Assembly: GCA_015231405.1 (NCBI GenBank)
Contig: JADGBR010000035.1
Span: forward strand, 1 to 35,277
Source of the DNA: Candidatus Omnitrophota bacterium
Lineage (GTDB): Bacteria; Omnitrophota; Gorgyraeia; Tantalellales; Tantalellaceae
Direction: 5' to 3'
DNA length: 35,277 bases
Positions 1 to 8,207 of the stretch are shown here, in pieces. The translations under genes and the position numbers were made by a program. A model generated the notes under the pieces. It saw nothing but the letters and a program-made list of their open reading frames with translations, searched no databases and was not told where the DNA came from. How positions within the stretch are numbered: position 1 is the stretch's first letter; every line of letters begins with the position of its first letter.

Positions 1-1254
1 CTGGAAGAGGTCCCACCCGAAGAGGTCTTTGCCAAGCTCAAGGCCATCAATAAATATATGCGCAGCCGGGCTTCAGGAGCGAACGTCAAGCCGCCCGTGT
101 TCGTTAAGCCCCAGAAGAAGATCGCCCGCGTGTCCAGCGACGTTTATACCGAAAAGGTCGAGGAGATCGGAGAGAACATCGAAACGGACGATGATACCGG
201 GACAGGCGAAACGGCGACGGTCGTGCTTCCCGATATCGTTACAAAAGCCGACAGGGTGGCGCGGCTCGGGGTGGGGCTCGATCTCGGCACGGCGTATATA
301 GTGGCGAGCCGCGAGGTCGAGGATAAGAAGGTTTTTGTCAAGAACGAGCGCAACGCTTTTCTATCCGTCCGCTCGGACAATTCCACTAAGGAACTGCTTT
401 CCAAGCTCAAGATAAAATACGTCGCGATGGGCGACCAGCTCTATGTGCTGGGGGCGATGGCGCTTACGCTCGCGGATATTTTCGGACGTGAGACACAGAG
501 GTCCATGAATATGGGCATTCTTAACCCGTCCGAGTCGAGTTCCATACCAATAATAAAGCTCATCGTCGAGAACATTTTGTGGCCGCCGCGCACTAAGGGC
601 GAGATCTGCTGTTTTTCCGTTCCCGCCCAGCCGATAGACAGGGACCAGGACACGATATACCATAAAGGGGTTTTTGAGGGGATACTCCGGGCGATAGGTT
701 TCGACCCGATGATAATAGACGAGGGCTACGCCGTGGTCTTGTCGGAGATGGAAAGTAACGATTTCACGGGCATAGGGGTATCCTGCGGAGGCGGGATGGT
801 GAACGTTTGCGCGGCTTTTAAATGCATGCCCGTTCTTTCGTTCTCTATTACCAGGGGCGGTGACTGGATAGACAGGAGCGCTTCGAGCGTCCTCGGGGTA
901 CCGTCGACGCGGGTCACGGCGATAAAAGAGCAGGGCATGAATATTAAAGATCCGAAAACGAGGGAAGAAGAGGCGATAGCCATATATTATCGAAACTACA
1001 TAAACTATTTTCTTACGAGCATTGCCAAGGTCCTCGGAAAGAGCCAGGATACGCCTAAATTCGAGAAGCCAGTCGATATCGTTTTCGCCGGCGGGTCGAG
1101 CATGGTCGGAGGATTCATGGATGTCGTGGCGGAAGAGATACAGGGAATGAATTTCGGGTTCCAGGTCGGGAAATTGACTAAAGCCGAGGAGCCGTTTACA
1201 AGCGTGGCGAGAGGGTGTCTATTCAACGCGATAACCGCGGAGAAGAAAGGATGA
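1..1254 (+). CDS. Actin-family ATPase (MreB/MamK/ParM-like), 5' end outside the window
   Basis: The frame is open from base 1, so the gene is cut by the left edge and 417 residues are visible. The in-frame ATG at 58 has no good ribosome binding site, so the start is probably upstream. Counting from that ATG, a polar tail of about 65 residues precedes the actin fold. Phosphate-1 is GVGLDLGT (71-78), the phosphate-2 region is GIGVSCGGG (238-246), and an adenosine-type motif is IVFAGGSSMVGG (341-352). This set is typical of the actin/Hsp70 superfamily. The block YVLG...NMGILNP resembles MamK/MreB-class proteins more than DnaK, and no Hsp70 substrate domain follows. Phosphate-2 has Ser where the usual Asp stands, so ATP hydrolysis may be altered. 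The gene overlaps the next by 4 bp (ATGA), and two coiled-coil genes follow, suggesting a filament plus partner proteins. The exact subfamily is not resolved. Confidence 0.8.
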   Translation: MEEVPPEEVFAKLKAINKYMRSRASGANVKPPVFVKPQKKIARVSSDVYTEKVEEIGENIETDDDTGTGETATVVLPDIVTKADRVARLGVGLDLGTAYIVASREVEDKKVFVKNERNAFLSVRSDNSTKELLSKLKIKYVAMGDQLYVLGAMALTLADIFGRETQRSMNMGILNPSESSSIPIIKLIVENILWPPRTKGEICCFSVPAQPIDRDQDTIYHKGVFEGILRAIGFDPMIIDEGYAVVLSEMESNDFTGIGVSCGGGMVNVCAAFKCMPVLSFSITRGGDWIDRSASSVLGVPSTRVTAIKEQGMNIKDPKTREEEAIAIYYRNYINYFLTSIAKVLGKSQDTPKFEKPVDIVFAGGSSMVGGFMDVVAEEIQGMNFGFQVGKLTKAEEPFTSVARGCLFNAITAEKKG

Positions 1255-1889
1255 CGGACGGGTACGTAGAAATGCCTTCGTATTTCAGGAGTTTCCTGAG
1301 AGAGAAGAAAGAGGAAAAAATAGCCTCCGATCCCCTGGCGGCCGTCGCGGAGCTGCGCGACCGGGTCGAGAAGACCCGCGATAAGCGTACGGCCCTCACC
1401 GAGGAGCTGGACCTCATTGAGGGGTCCCTTGACGGTTTTATCGGGAACATGGAACTTATTAACCGGCGTCTTAAGGATATGCACGGGGCTTTGGCGAAAG
1501 TTCCCCAGGCTCCGGAAGCCCCGGTTAAGCCGGCCGCTACAGGCGGAATCTCGATGGACGAGTTTAAGACCTATTTCGAGTCGATGCTGAAAGGGTCGCT
1601 TGAAAGCGTTAGCGACAAGATATCCGACAAGATGGCCAAGATGCTGGGCGAGCTTCGCGGCCTTGCCGGGCCGGCCAGGGAAGCGAAGATACGGGAAATA
1701 GAAGAGGCTACCGGGTTCGCGAACATCGATTTTTCGAAGCTGTACCAGAAAAGCGACGTTCAGTCAAATATCGGCGACGTCGGCGTCGAGGAGAAGGAAT
1801 CTAAAGGGATAGACTCGAGCCTCGATAAACTGAGGAAAATGCGCGGCGGGAAACCCAAAGGTGATAGTTCGGGAGATAAGAAGGCGTAA
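1251..1889 (+). CDS. Small soluble coiled-coil protein coupled to the actin-like gene
   Basis: This gene encodes 212 residues from ATG 1251, which overlaps the upstream stop (ATGA). The purine-rich AGAAGAAAGG just before it can act as ribosome binding site; an ATG at 1215 lies inside the upstream gene and is less likely. The protein is highly charged. Residues about 20-80 form a heptad-rich coiled coil, followed by a Pro/Ala linker, a second helical stretch (about 100-155) and a basic, disordered tail. No signal peptide, membrane segment or catalytic motif is visible and I do not recognise the family. Translational coupling suggests it is made in fixed ratio with the actin-like ATPase and may be its assembly partner. 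The tail contains DKLRKMR, which also occurs just after the membrane anchor of the next protein. Confidence 0.75.
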   Translation: MTDGYVEMPSYFRSFLREKKEEKIASDPLAAVAELRDRVEKTRDKRTALTEELDLIEGSLDGFIGNMELINRRLKDMHGALAKVPQAPEAPVKPAATGGISMDEFKTYFESMLKGSLESVSDKISDKMAKMLGELRGLAGPAREAKIREIEEATGFANIDFSKLYQKSDVQSNIGDVGVEEKESKGIDSSLDKLRKMRGGKPKGDSSGDKKA

Positions 1890-1944
1890 CGAATTGAAAG
1901 TGGTGTATAGAGGTACATCGTCACTGCAAGGACCTGAGAGATGC

Positions 1945-2110
1945 CGTCATTGCGAGGAGCAAAGAGACGCCGTCATTGCGAGGAGCGGAGAGACGCCGTC
2001 ATTGCGAGGAGCGATAGCGACGAAGCAATCTCTATATAGATTGCTTCGGGCACTTCGTGCCCTCGCAATGACGGACAATATTCGCAATGACGGACGATGT
2101 TCGCAATGAC
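1945..2110. repeat. Cloverleaf repeat, copy 1 (three left and three right outer arms)
   Basis: The outer arm CGTCATTGCGAGGAGC occurs three times on the left and CGCAATGACG three times on the right. The central part pairs GAAGCAATC with GATTGCTTC. The right side hairpin is GGGCAC-TTC-GTGCCC (2048-2062). It fills the gap between the two coiled-coil genes; short open frames across it are repeat translation, not genes. Confidence 0.9.
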
Positions 2111-2143
2111 GAATGATATGGAGTTAGTAAAATAGGAGCTACT

Positions 2144-3991
2144 ATGAAAAACATCTTTTACCCTATGTACATATTCGCCGTTATTTTCGCGATATGCGTG
2201 GCTTCTTGGCTGGTCTCCGTGATCAACTATTATTCGCGTATCCTTTTCCCGGAGGATAAACTCCGGAAGATGCGTGACGCGAGGAAACAGAAGGACGCGA
2301 AGATAAAGGAACAGGAAGCCGAGCTGAAAGAGCTGAGGCGGGAGAATGAAAGGCTTTCGAAAGAGCTGGGCGAGCCCAGGGAAGACCGTCCGGCGAAAAA
2401 GGGCTTTTTCAAGTCGAAGGACGATAAGGAGCTTGACGAATTAAGGTCCGAGGTCGAGAAGTTCAGGGAGGAAGCCGCAAAGTCGCGTCTCGAACTCGCG
2501 TCGGCTAAGTCCGAAATATCGGCGCGTTCGGTCGTAGAAAAGGAGACGGCGGGATTAAAGGCCGAGATAGAGAAGAAGGACGCCGAGATAAAGAAACTGA
2601 AAGAAGCTCCGGCGGACGGGTCGAATAACGAGGGCCAGGCTGCGAGAGCCGCTTTAGGCGAGAAGATAAGGGAGCTTGCCTCGAAGGACAGCGAGATAAA
2701 AAGGATGAAAGCCGAGATCGCGCTTATTAACACTAAGAATAAGGAAACGATGGCGGCGACGGGCGAGCTTTCGGTGCGGGATAACGCCATAAACGATCTA
2801 AAAGCGAAGCTTTTAGATAAGGATAGGGAACTTTCGAGGGTCAACGCCGAGATAGGCGATATGCGTAAACGGATGGGGGGACTTGAAAAGGGATCAGAGG
2901 AAGAACTTGCGAAAGCTAAAGAAGACCTCTCGAAACGGGAACATCAACTCACCGCGAAAGAATCCGAGATAAAAAGGCTCGTCGAGGAGACGGTGCGCCT
3001 CAAAGACGACCTGGGCGTCAAGGCGCGGAGGTCTGTCGAAAAAGAAAATGAGATAGAGAAGCTCCGGGCTGAAATTAAGAGCGCCGGCAGCAGGCTGGCC
3101 GCGGCGTCGATATCGGCCGGAGAGGTCGAGGCGAAGAATAAGGAGATAGCGAGGCTGGGAGAAGAGCTTGAGAAAAAAACCGCCGAGTTGTCTACGAAAG
3201 AGCGTGAGATAGAAAAGCTCCGCGCGGAAACCGTCGAGACCCGAGAAAAGTTGAAAGGCGTTTTAAGTTCCGCCGGCGAGGCCGGGCTCAAGGATAAGGA
3301 GATAGTTAAGCTCAGGGAAGAGTCGGTGAAGCTGGGCCGACAGCTGGAAGCTAAAGTGGAAGAAGCGGCGAAGGTCTGGGGAGATCTCGCGGCGAAGGAA
3401 GAGAAACTGCGCGCTGCGGCGTCCGAACTTACCGACGCGAGGGAACGAGTGAAAGGGCTCGAAAAACGGATGCGAGAGGAGGCGACGAGGGTCACTTCCG
3501 AGATCGAAGGGCTTACGAGACAGGTAGCCGCGAAGGAAGTGGAGATAAAAGCTCTCAACAAGGAACTCGCCGAAACTAAGGCAAGTTCCGGTAAAGACGG
3601 GGGATCCCAGGAAGAGATCGAAAAACTGGCCGCCGAGCTCGGCACCGCCCGCGGGAGAATAATCGAACTCGAGAAGACGAAGGGGCCAGTCACCAATATA
3701 AGCGCCGTGGGGGCGGGAGTATCCGAGATAGAGAAGATACTCGACGGGGAAAAGAACGAGATGCATTCGATGAAAATGCGGCTACAGGAATATAAAATGA
3801 AACTGCATCTTCTGAACGAGAAGACCAAAGAGAATGTCGAACTTATCGCCGCTTTCGCAGGGGGCAAGGATTTCGACGAGTTCAGAAAATCGGTGCATAT
3901 GGACGAAACGGCGCGTGAATACGAGGAAACGATAAAGTCGCTCAAGATGAAGAATATCGAACTTGAGAAGAAGTTGGCGAAACCGGAGTGA
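2144..3991 (+). CDS. Membrane-anchored long coiled-coil protein
   Basis: This protein has 615 residues, starting at ATG 2144 with AGGAG about 6 bases upstream. Residues about 4-27 form one hydrophobic segment (MYIFAVIFAICVASWLVSVI); the rest is cytoplasmic if the usual orientation holds. From about residue 40 to 500 the sequence is almost continuous coiled coil, rich in Glu, Lys and Arg, with recurring KEIxxLxxE-type units; a Gly/Val-rich break near 520-535 is followed by a shorter helical end. No ATPase head is present, so it is not an SMC protein. The likely role is a scaffold or tether at the inner membrane. Its place after an actin-like ATPase and a small coiled-coil protein suggests it positions the filament, but that is inference. 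It was probably cotranscribed through repeat copy 1. Confidence 0.8.
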   Translation: MKNIFYPMYIFAVIFAICVASWLVSVINYYSRILFPEDKLRKMRDARKQKDAKIKEQEAELKELRRENERLSKELGEPREDRPAKKGFFKSKDDKELDELRSEVEKFREEAAKSRLELASAKSEISARSVVEKETAGLKAEIEKKDAEIKKLKEAPADGSNNEGQAARAALGEKIRELASKDSEIKRMKAEIALINTKNKETMAATGELSVRDNAINDLKAKLLDKDRELSRVNAEIGDMRKRMGGLEKGSEEELAKAKEDLSKREHQLTAKESEIKRLVEETVRLKDDLGVKARRSVEKENEIEKLRAEIKSAGSRLAAASISAGEVEAKNKEIARLGEELEKKTAELSTKEREIEKLRAETVETREKLKGVLSSAGEAGLKDKEIVKLREESVKLGRQLEAKVEEAAKVWGDLAAKEEKLRAAASELTDARERVKGLEKRMREEATRVTSEIEGLTRQVAAKEVEIKALNKELAETKASSGKDGGSQEEIEKLAAELGTARGRIIELEKTKGPVTNISAVGAGVSEIEKILDGEKNEMHSMKMRLQEYKMKLHLLNEKTKENVELIAAFAGGKDFDEFRKSVHMDETAREYEETIKSLKMKNIELEKKLAKPE

Positions 3992-4005
3992 TAATACGCA
4001 TGACC

Positions 4006-4164
4006 CGTCATTGCGATGAGCAGGAGACGTCGTCATTGCGAGGAGAAAGAGACGTCGTCATTGCGAGGAGGCCCAGAGGCCGACGAAGCAATCCCTATAG
4101 AGATTGCTTCACCCCGCTTTCGCGGGGTTCGCAATGACGGAGAGACTCGAGCTCGCAATGACGG
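4006..4164. repeat. Cloverleaf repeat, copy 2 (three left, two right arms)
   Basis: Three left arms CGTCATTGCGA and two right arms TCGCAATGACG enclose the left hairpin GGCC-caga-GGCC, the central GAAGCAATC/GATTGCTTC pair and the right hairpin ACCCCGC-TTTC-GCGGGGT (4111-4128). An open frame runs through it into the CBS kinase, but that frame only translates the repeat. Confidence 0.9.
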
Positions 4165-4183
4165 ACAGGATAAGGATGGAAAG

Positions 4184-5842
4184 ATGAACCTAAGGCAGTT
4201 CTCGATACTGAGGGCGTCGGACATAATGGCCAGGAAGGTCGTTACAGCCCCTCCCGGCGATACGGTGCGCGAAGCCGTCCGCAAAATGTCAGCGGCCAAT
4301 GTCGGGTCGGTGGTCGTCGTCGACGATAAGAAGAACGTCCTCGGGATATTCACCGAACGGGATATCATGAAAAGGGTCGTAGGCGAAGGGAAGGACCCCG
4401 GAGTTACTGTGATAAAGGACGTAATGACGACCGATCCGGAGACGCTCGTATCTTCGACTTCGGTTTCCGAGATATTCAGGGTGATCAATACCAGGGGTTT
4501 CAGGCATGTCATAATTAAAGACGGAGGAGTTCTCTCCGGCATGGTGTCGGCAAGGGACTTAAGCCGGCTGTTCCTCGAGCTGATCAAGGAAATGCTGTTT
4601 GACGGGCAGGAAGAAAAAAAAGCGCCGCATGAGAAGACCCCCTCGATACTTTTCATCGACGACGAGATAGAGATACTGAACGGGTTAAGCGAGCTTTTCG
4701 AAAAGACGGACTATAAGATATACACCGCGCTTACGGGCGGCGAAGGCCTTGATATTTACTGGCGCGACGCCCCGGACATAGTTTTTACCGATATAATGAT
4801 GCCGGGAGTGAGCGGACTCAGGGTCCTCGAGGAGATAAAAAAGGCGCCGACAAATACCGAAGTCTGCATTATAACAGGCCACGGGACACTGGAAAGCGCC
4901 ATCCAGTCGATGGAAGCCGGGGCTTTCGACTATCTCATAAAACCGGTGGATTTTTCCAGGATAAACATGGTAGTTAAACGCGCGCTTGAAAAACAGAAAC
5001 TGAAGAGGGAGCTCGCGAAACATATCGAAAAGATCGAGGGCATGAACCTCGAGCTGAAAACCCAGCAGCTTCAGATAATCCAGGCGGCCAAGCTGACGGC
5101 GATAGGGGAACTCGGGGCGGGTGTTGCTCATGAGATGAACCAGCCTCTTATGGCCATATCGACCAATATGGAATCGCTTCTCATGAACGATACGGTCAAT
5201 TCCGACGAGAAGCTGAAGACGAAACTAGCCAAGCTCAAGGACCAGTTCGTCCGGCTTTCGAAGATAGTCAGGCGCATGCACGAGTATTCCGGCCAGAGGA
5301 TGGGCGGCGTCGCGCCGGAGGATATCAGCCGGCCGGTCAAGGACGCGGTATACCTTTTCGGACAGCAGTTCAAGGACCACAATATCGCTCTCACTATGGA
5401 TTGCTCCGAGGACCCGCCAAAGGTCGAGATAGACAGGTACCAGATACAGGATGTCGTCGTCAACCTCCTCGTCAACGCCCGCGACGCGGTGGACGAGCGG
5501 TTCAAGCAGTACGAGGGCGGAGCCGTGGATGTGTTCACCAAAAAACATTCCGGGGGTCTCGGCGTTATCGTCGCGGTCATTGATAACGGCATCCCGGTTA
5601 AAGAGGGTACGGAGACAGACATATTCAATATGTTCTTCACCACGAAACCGGTAGGTAAAGGCACGGGCATAGGATTATCCGTATGCCACAACATAATCAA
5701 AAGGCATAGCGGGATAATAGGTTTTCAGCTCCTCGCGGGCGGCCGTAAGATGTTCTATTTTATGATACCGTTCGACAAGAAAAGCGTTTTAGTGAGGAGC
5801 CCGGAGATAGAGGCCGGGATAGTTAAGGAATTTACGGAGTAG
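4184..5842 (+). CDS. CBS-REC-histidine kinase
   Basis: This is a 552-residue cytoplasmic kinase. I start it at ATG 4184 (MNLRQF), with a purine-rich GGATGGAAAG before it; the upstream in-frame extension from 4016 encodes only repeat sequence. Two CBS motifs occupy about 8-130 and usually bind adenosyl ligands such as AMP, ATP or SAM. A receiver follows (about 153-270) with acidic pair D159/D160, phospho-acceptor D203 (FTDIMMP) and K253. The kinase core has H316 in GVAHEMNQPL, the N-box near N427/N431 (NLLVNARDA), VIDNG and GTGIGLSV. No membrane segment or DNA-binding domain is present. The CBS pair could make kinase output depend on adenylate charge, an inference from the family. The REC-coil gene follows after one repeat copy and is the nearest candidate partner. 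Confidence 0.9.
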   Translation: MNLRQFSILRASDIMARKVVTAPPGDTVREAVRKMSAANVGSVVVVDDKKNVLGIFTERDIMKRVVGEGKDPGVTVIKDVMTTDPETLVSSTSVSEIFRVINTRGFRHVIIKDGGVLSGMVSARDLSRLFLELIKEMLFDGQEEKKAPHEKTPSILFIDDEIEILNGLSELFEKTDYKIYTALTGGEGLDIYWRDAPDIVFTDIMMPGVSGLRVLEEIKKAPTNTEVCIITGHGTLESAIQSMEAGAFDYLIKPVDFSRINMVVKRALEKQKLKRELAKHIEKIEGMNLELKTQQLQIIQAAKLTAIGELGAGVAHEMNQPLMAISTNMESLLMNDTVNSDEKLKTKLAKLKDQFVRLSKIVRRMHEYSGQRMGGVAPEDISRPVKDAVYLFGQQFKDHNIALTMDCSEDPPKVEIDRYQIQDVVVNLLVNARDAVDERFKQYEGGAVDVFTKKHSGGLGVIVAVIDNGIPVKEGTETDIFNMFFTTKPVGKGTGIGLSVCHNIIKRHSGIIGFQLLAGGRKMFYFMIPFDKKSVLVRSPEIEAGIVKEFTE

Positions 5843-5872
5843 GTATAGTAGCTAGACAAAGTAAGCACCGGG

Positions 5873-5946
5873 CGTCATTGCGAACCCCGCGAAGGCGGGG
5901 TGAAGCAGTCCATATAGAGATTGCTTCGCTTCGCTCGCAATGACGG
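5873..5946. repeat. Cloverleaf repeat, copy 3 (single, inverted)
   Basis: A single-arm copy bounded by CGTCATTGCGA and TCGCAATGACGG. The strong hairpin ACCCCGC-GAAG-GCGGGGT is on the left side here, where copies 2 and 8 have it on the right, so this copy is in reverse orientation. It lies between the CBS kinase and the REC-coil gene. Confidence 0.85.
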
Positions 5947-5979
5947 CTGTAAGTTGCTAATGGTAATAAGGGGGGAGAA

Positions 5980-6516
5980 ATGGCTGATAGATTAAGGAAA
6001 GGGCTTGTGCTGATAGTCGACGACGAGGAGCCGATAAGGGAATCTTTAAGCGAACTCCTGGAAGCGTGCAGGTACGAAGTCCTCGTCGCAGACTGCGTCG
6101 ATAATGCCATCAAAGTGATAGATAAACACGCCGATATAGACGCGATAATAAGCGATCTCAAAATGCCCGGTAAGCCCGGCACGGAGCTATTGCACTATAT
6201 CTACAAGACCGGTAAGAAGATCCCCCTCATGTTCCTTACGGGTTTCGCTACGCTCGAAACATGCCAGCAGGCCGTCCGGGAAGGCGCATTCGATTACATC
6301 CTTAAGCCCATAGACGATAAAGACAAGATCCTCATGCCACTTAAACACGCCATAGACCAGTCGGGTCTCGAAAAAAAGAACAAAGAGCTCCAGCAGGAGA
6401 TCCTCAGGATGGCCGAAGAACACCAGGAACTGATGGACCAGCTCCTCGACGACGCCGAGACCAGGGACATCGTCCAGAAAAAAATAAACGACATTGTGGA
6501 AAAATGGAAAGAGTGA
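5980..6516 (+). CDS. Response regulator with C-terminal coiled coil
   Basis: This gene encodes 178 residues, starting at ATG 5980 after a strong GGGGGGAGA ribosome binding site. Residues 8-125 form a receiver: IVDDEE acidic pocket, phospho-acceptor D59 (ISDLKMP), T87 and K109 (LKPID). The C-terminal 55 residues are a charged, heptad-like helix (KKNKELQQEILRM and on) with no DNA-binding, enzymatic or kinase domain. Such regulators act by protein contact or dimerisation. It follows the CBS-REC kinase, separated only by repeat copy 3, and is a plausible target of that kinase. The last helix might contact another coiled-coil protein, such as those encoded upstream, which is speculation. Confidence 0.9.
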   Translation: MADRLRKGLVLIVDDEEPIRESLSELLEACRYEVLVADCVDNAIKVIDKHADIDAIISDLKMPGKPGTELLHYIYKTGKKIPLMFLTGFATLETCQQAVREGAFDYILKPIDDKDKILMPLKHAIDQSGLEKKNKELQQEILRMAEEHQELMDQLLDDAETRDIVQKKINDIVEKWKE

Positions 6517-6572
6517 CAGGGACATCCCGATAAGGACCTGTTTGCGGACGCGACGGCCGATCCGGATAAATG

Positions 6573-6600
6573 TTGACAAAGATCATGCGAATGGTAAGGT
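6573..6600 (+). promoter_or_regulatory. Probable sigma-70 promoter of the metal-efflux operon
   Basis: TTGACA (6573-6578) and TAAGGT (6595-6600) are separated by 16 bases. The first gene starts at 6610, so the leader would be only a few bases. The only Shine-Dalgarno-like bases (AAGGTG) overlap the -10 element. Confidence 0.5.
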
Positions 6601-6609
6601 GACTAACAT

Positions 6610-6873
6610 ATGGCCTTCAAGGTAATGACATTAGTTCTCGTGTCGGCATCCCTCTTCCTGGCGTTAGATTTCTGCGGTGATCTATGTTCAGCCGATGAAG
6701 TCGATCAGCACTGTGTCAGTTGTTGCGCCGCTGGTTGTCACAATGCGGCCGTATTGTCGGCGCGGAGCTTTACTGAACCGTCTTTCTCATCGTACCTTTT
6801 TCACATAAACGTCCTCATCCGCCAGGAGCGGTTCTTAAGAGACATCGAGTGCCCTCCTAAGCGCGTTATCTAA
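6610..6873 (+). CDS. Small Cys-rich exported protein of the efflux operon
   Basis: This gene encodes 87 residues. The N-terminus is a probable signal sequence (MAFKVMTLVLVSASLFLALDF) with possible cleavage after CSA near residue 28. The mature part begins with a dense thiol/imidazole cluster, HCVSCCAAGCH, which could bind soft metals such as Cu, Ag, Zn or Cd. The rest is short and has no known domain. It is the first gene of the operon for the TolC-like channel, adaptor and RND pump. Small periplasmic Cys/His proteins at the head of heavy-metal pumps often act as metal chaperones or sensors; that role here is inferred. I do not recognise a named family. Coding status is supported by the signal sequence and the position right after a promoter. 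Confidence 0.6.
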   Translation: MAFKVMTLVLVSASLFLALDFCGDLCSADEVDQHCVSCCAAGCHNAAVLSARSFTEPSFSSYLFHINVLIRQERFLRDIECPPKRVI

Positions 6874-6950
6874 AAGGCGGAAGTAATTTATATTCCGTGG
6901 TCAGCTCTTTCCGGACAGTGAATATCCTATTTACAAGAGAGGTTTGCCGA

Positions 6951-8207
6951 ATGATCAACAGAATCTGGATCATCGTAACGATAATAGCGGTTTTTATGAA
7001 CGCTATCCCCAAAGCAGTATATGCCGGCGAAGCGTTAACATTAGAAAGAGCCTTGTCGCTGGCTTATGAGAACAATCCGGACATGGTCGAAGCCGGAAAG
7101 AACATTGATGCGGCCAAAGGGGATATGATAACCGTAAGCAGTTTAGCCGCCCCCGAGGCCGAGTTTGAGATAAGCGGGTTGAAACAAAACGATGGAGGGG
7201 AACGCGATCCTCATCTCGGAGGCTTTTCGATAACGCAGAGATTTGATCCTCCCGGTGTTTTGGGGTTAGAGAGAAAGATCTCAAAACGCCGGATCTCGAT
7301 ACGGGAAGAAACCAGGAGGGTCGTCTGGTCCAGGGTTTACACGGAGGTAAGAGATGAGTATTCTCATATCATCCTGGACAATAAAGTCCAAGGATTGGCA
7401 AATGAAAAGCTTAACATCATGAGGCAGTTCTTTGGACGCGTGCAGCAGCAATTTCAATCGGGAAAAGCGATAAAAAACGACCTGCAGCGCGCTAAACTGG
7501 AATTATTGAACGCGGAAAATGATCTATTAGCCGGCGAAAAGGAAATAAGAACGGAGAAAGCCAAGCTCAACCTGCTTTTGGGGCGTCCGATGGAAACCCC
7601 ATTTGAGATAGAGGGAGAACTTGAAGAAGAGGAACTTGTCCTTGATCTGGAGAAATTGACCGGGTACGCGATGGAGCTGAATCCCGAGATCAAGACAGAA
7701 GGGCTTCTTCTTGAGTCCAAAGAAAATGATCTCGGAAGGGAGCAGCTTAACCGGTTCCCGGCCCTATTTGCCGGTTTTAAAGGGACGAATGAGGATTACG
7801 ATAATGATTATTCGGCTGTCGCGGGGTTTAGCGTCCCCATATGGGACCTGAACCAAGGCGGGGTAAAGAAGGCAAAGGCTGAAAAAGAGGCGCAAGCGGC
7901 AAGGTTTGAAGCTGTAAGGAGAGAGATCGCTTTCAGTGTATTTGAAGCATATCTTAACGCGGAGTTGGCTGGGAGGCAGTTCGCGCTTCATAAGAGGTCG
8001 CTTGATGAAGCGAATGAGCTTCTCCAGCTGGCGAATCTCCGATACAGTGAAGGCGAGATAAATTTTCTCAGTTTTCTCGATCAGGTGAAAGCGGCCATAG
8101 AAACAAGGGTCAGGTATTACCAAGGGCTGTATAACCTTTCGAAAGCTATTACTGAGCTTGAAAAGGCGGTTTATATGTCGGTTCGACAGGAGGGATATTT
8201 AAAATGA
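6951..8207 (+). CDS. TolC-family outer-membrane efflux channel (CusC/CzcC-like)
   Basis: This is a 418-residue protein from ATG 6951, with AGAGAGG upstream. A GTG at 6897 would add 18 residues in front of a clear signal peptide, so I reject it. The signal peptide runs MINRIWII...AVYA, with cleavage after about residue 25. The mature protein begins with LTLERALSLAYENNP, the usual opening of outer-membrane efflux proteins, and has the two internally similar alpha-helical halves (such as LQRAKLELLNAENDL and LRYSEGEINFLSFLDQVKA). It forms the periplasm-spanning tunnel of a tripartite pump. Length matches the metal-pump subgroup. It overlaps the adaptor gene by 4 bp (ATGA), so channel and adaptor are translationally coupled. 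Confidence 0.9.
   Translation: MINRIWIIVTIIAVFMNAIPKAVYAGEALTLERALSLAYENNPDMVEAGKNIDAAKGDMITVSSLAAPEAEFEISGLKQNDGGERDPHLGGFSITQRFDPPGVLGLERKISKRRISIREETRRVVWSRVYTEVRDEYSHIILDNKVQGLANEKLNIMRQFFGRVQQQFQSGKAIKNDLQRAKLELLNAENDLLAGEKEIRTEKAKLNLLLGRPMETPFEIEGELEEEELVLDLEKLTGYAMELNPEIKTEGLLLESKENDLGREQLNRFPALFAGFKGTNEDYDNDYSAVAGFSVPIWDLNQGGVKKAKAEKEAQAARFEAVRREIAFSVFEAYLNAELAGRQFALHKRSLDEANELLQLANLRYSEGEINFLSFLDQVKAAIETRVRYYQGLYNLSKAITELEKAVYMSVRQEGYLK

Noticed and set aside
1861-2109. An 82-residue open frame after the small coiled-coil gene
   Set aside because: It translates the cloverleaf repeat (repeated RHCEEQRDAVIARSGE-type sequence) and has no homology or ribosome binding site.
1-3991. Magnetosome gene cluster
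   Set aside because: The actin-like and coiled-coil genes are suggestive, but no mamA, mamB, mamE, mamI, mamP, mamQ or other specific marker is in the window.
2944-4011. A 355-residue minus-strand open frame
   Set aside because: Ser/Phe-rich mirror of the Glu/Lys-rich coiled-coil gene on the plus strand, as expected from codon complement.
4016-4183. A 56-residue N-terminal extension of the CBS kinase
   Set aside because: The extension encodes only repeat sequence, and the ATG at 4184 has a purine-rich ribosome binding site and begins right before the first CBS motif.
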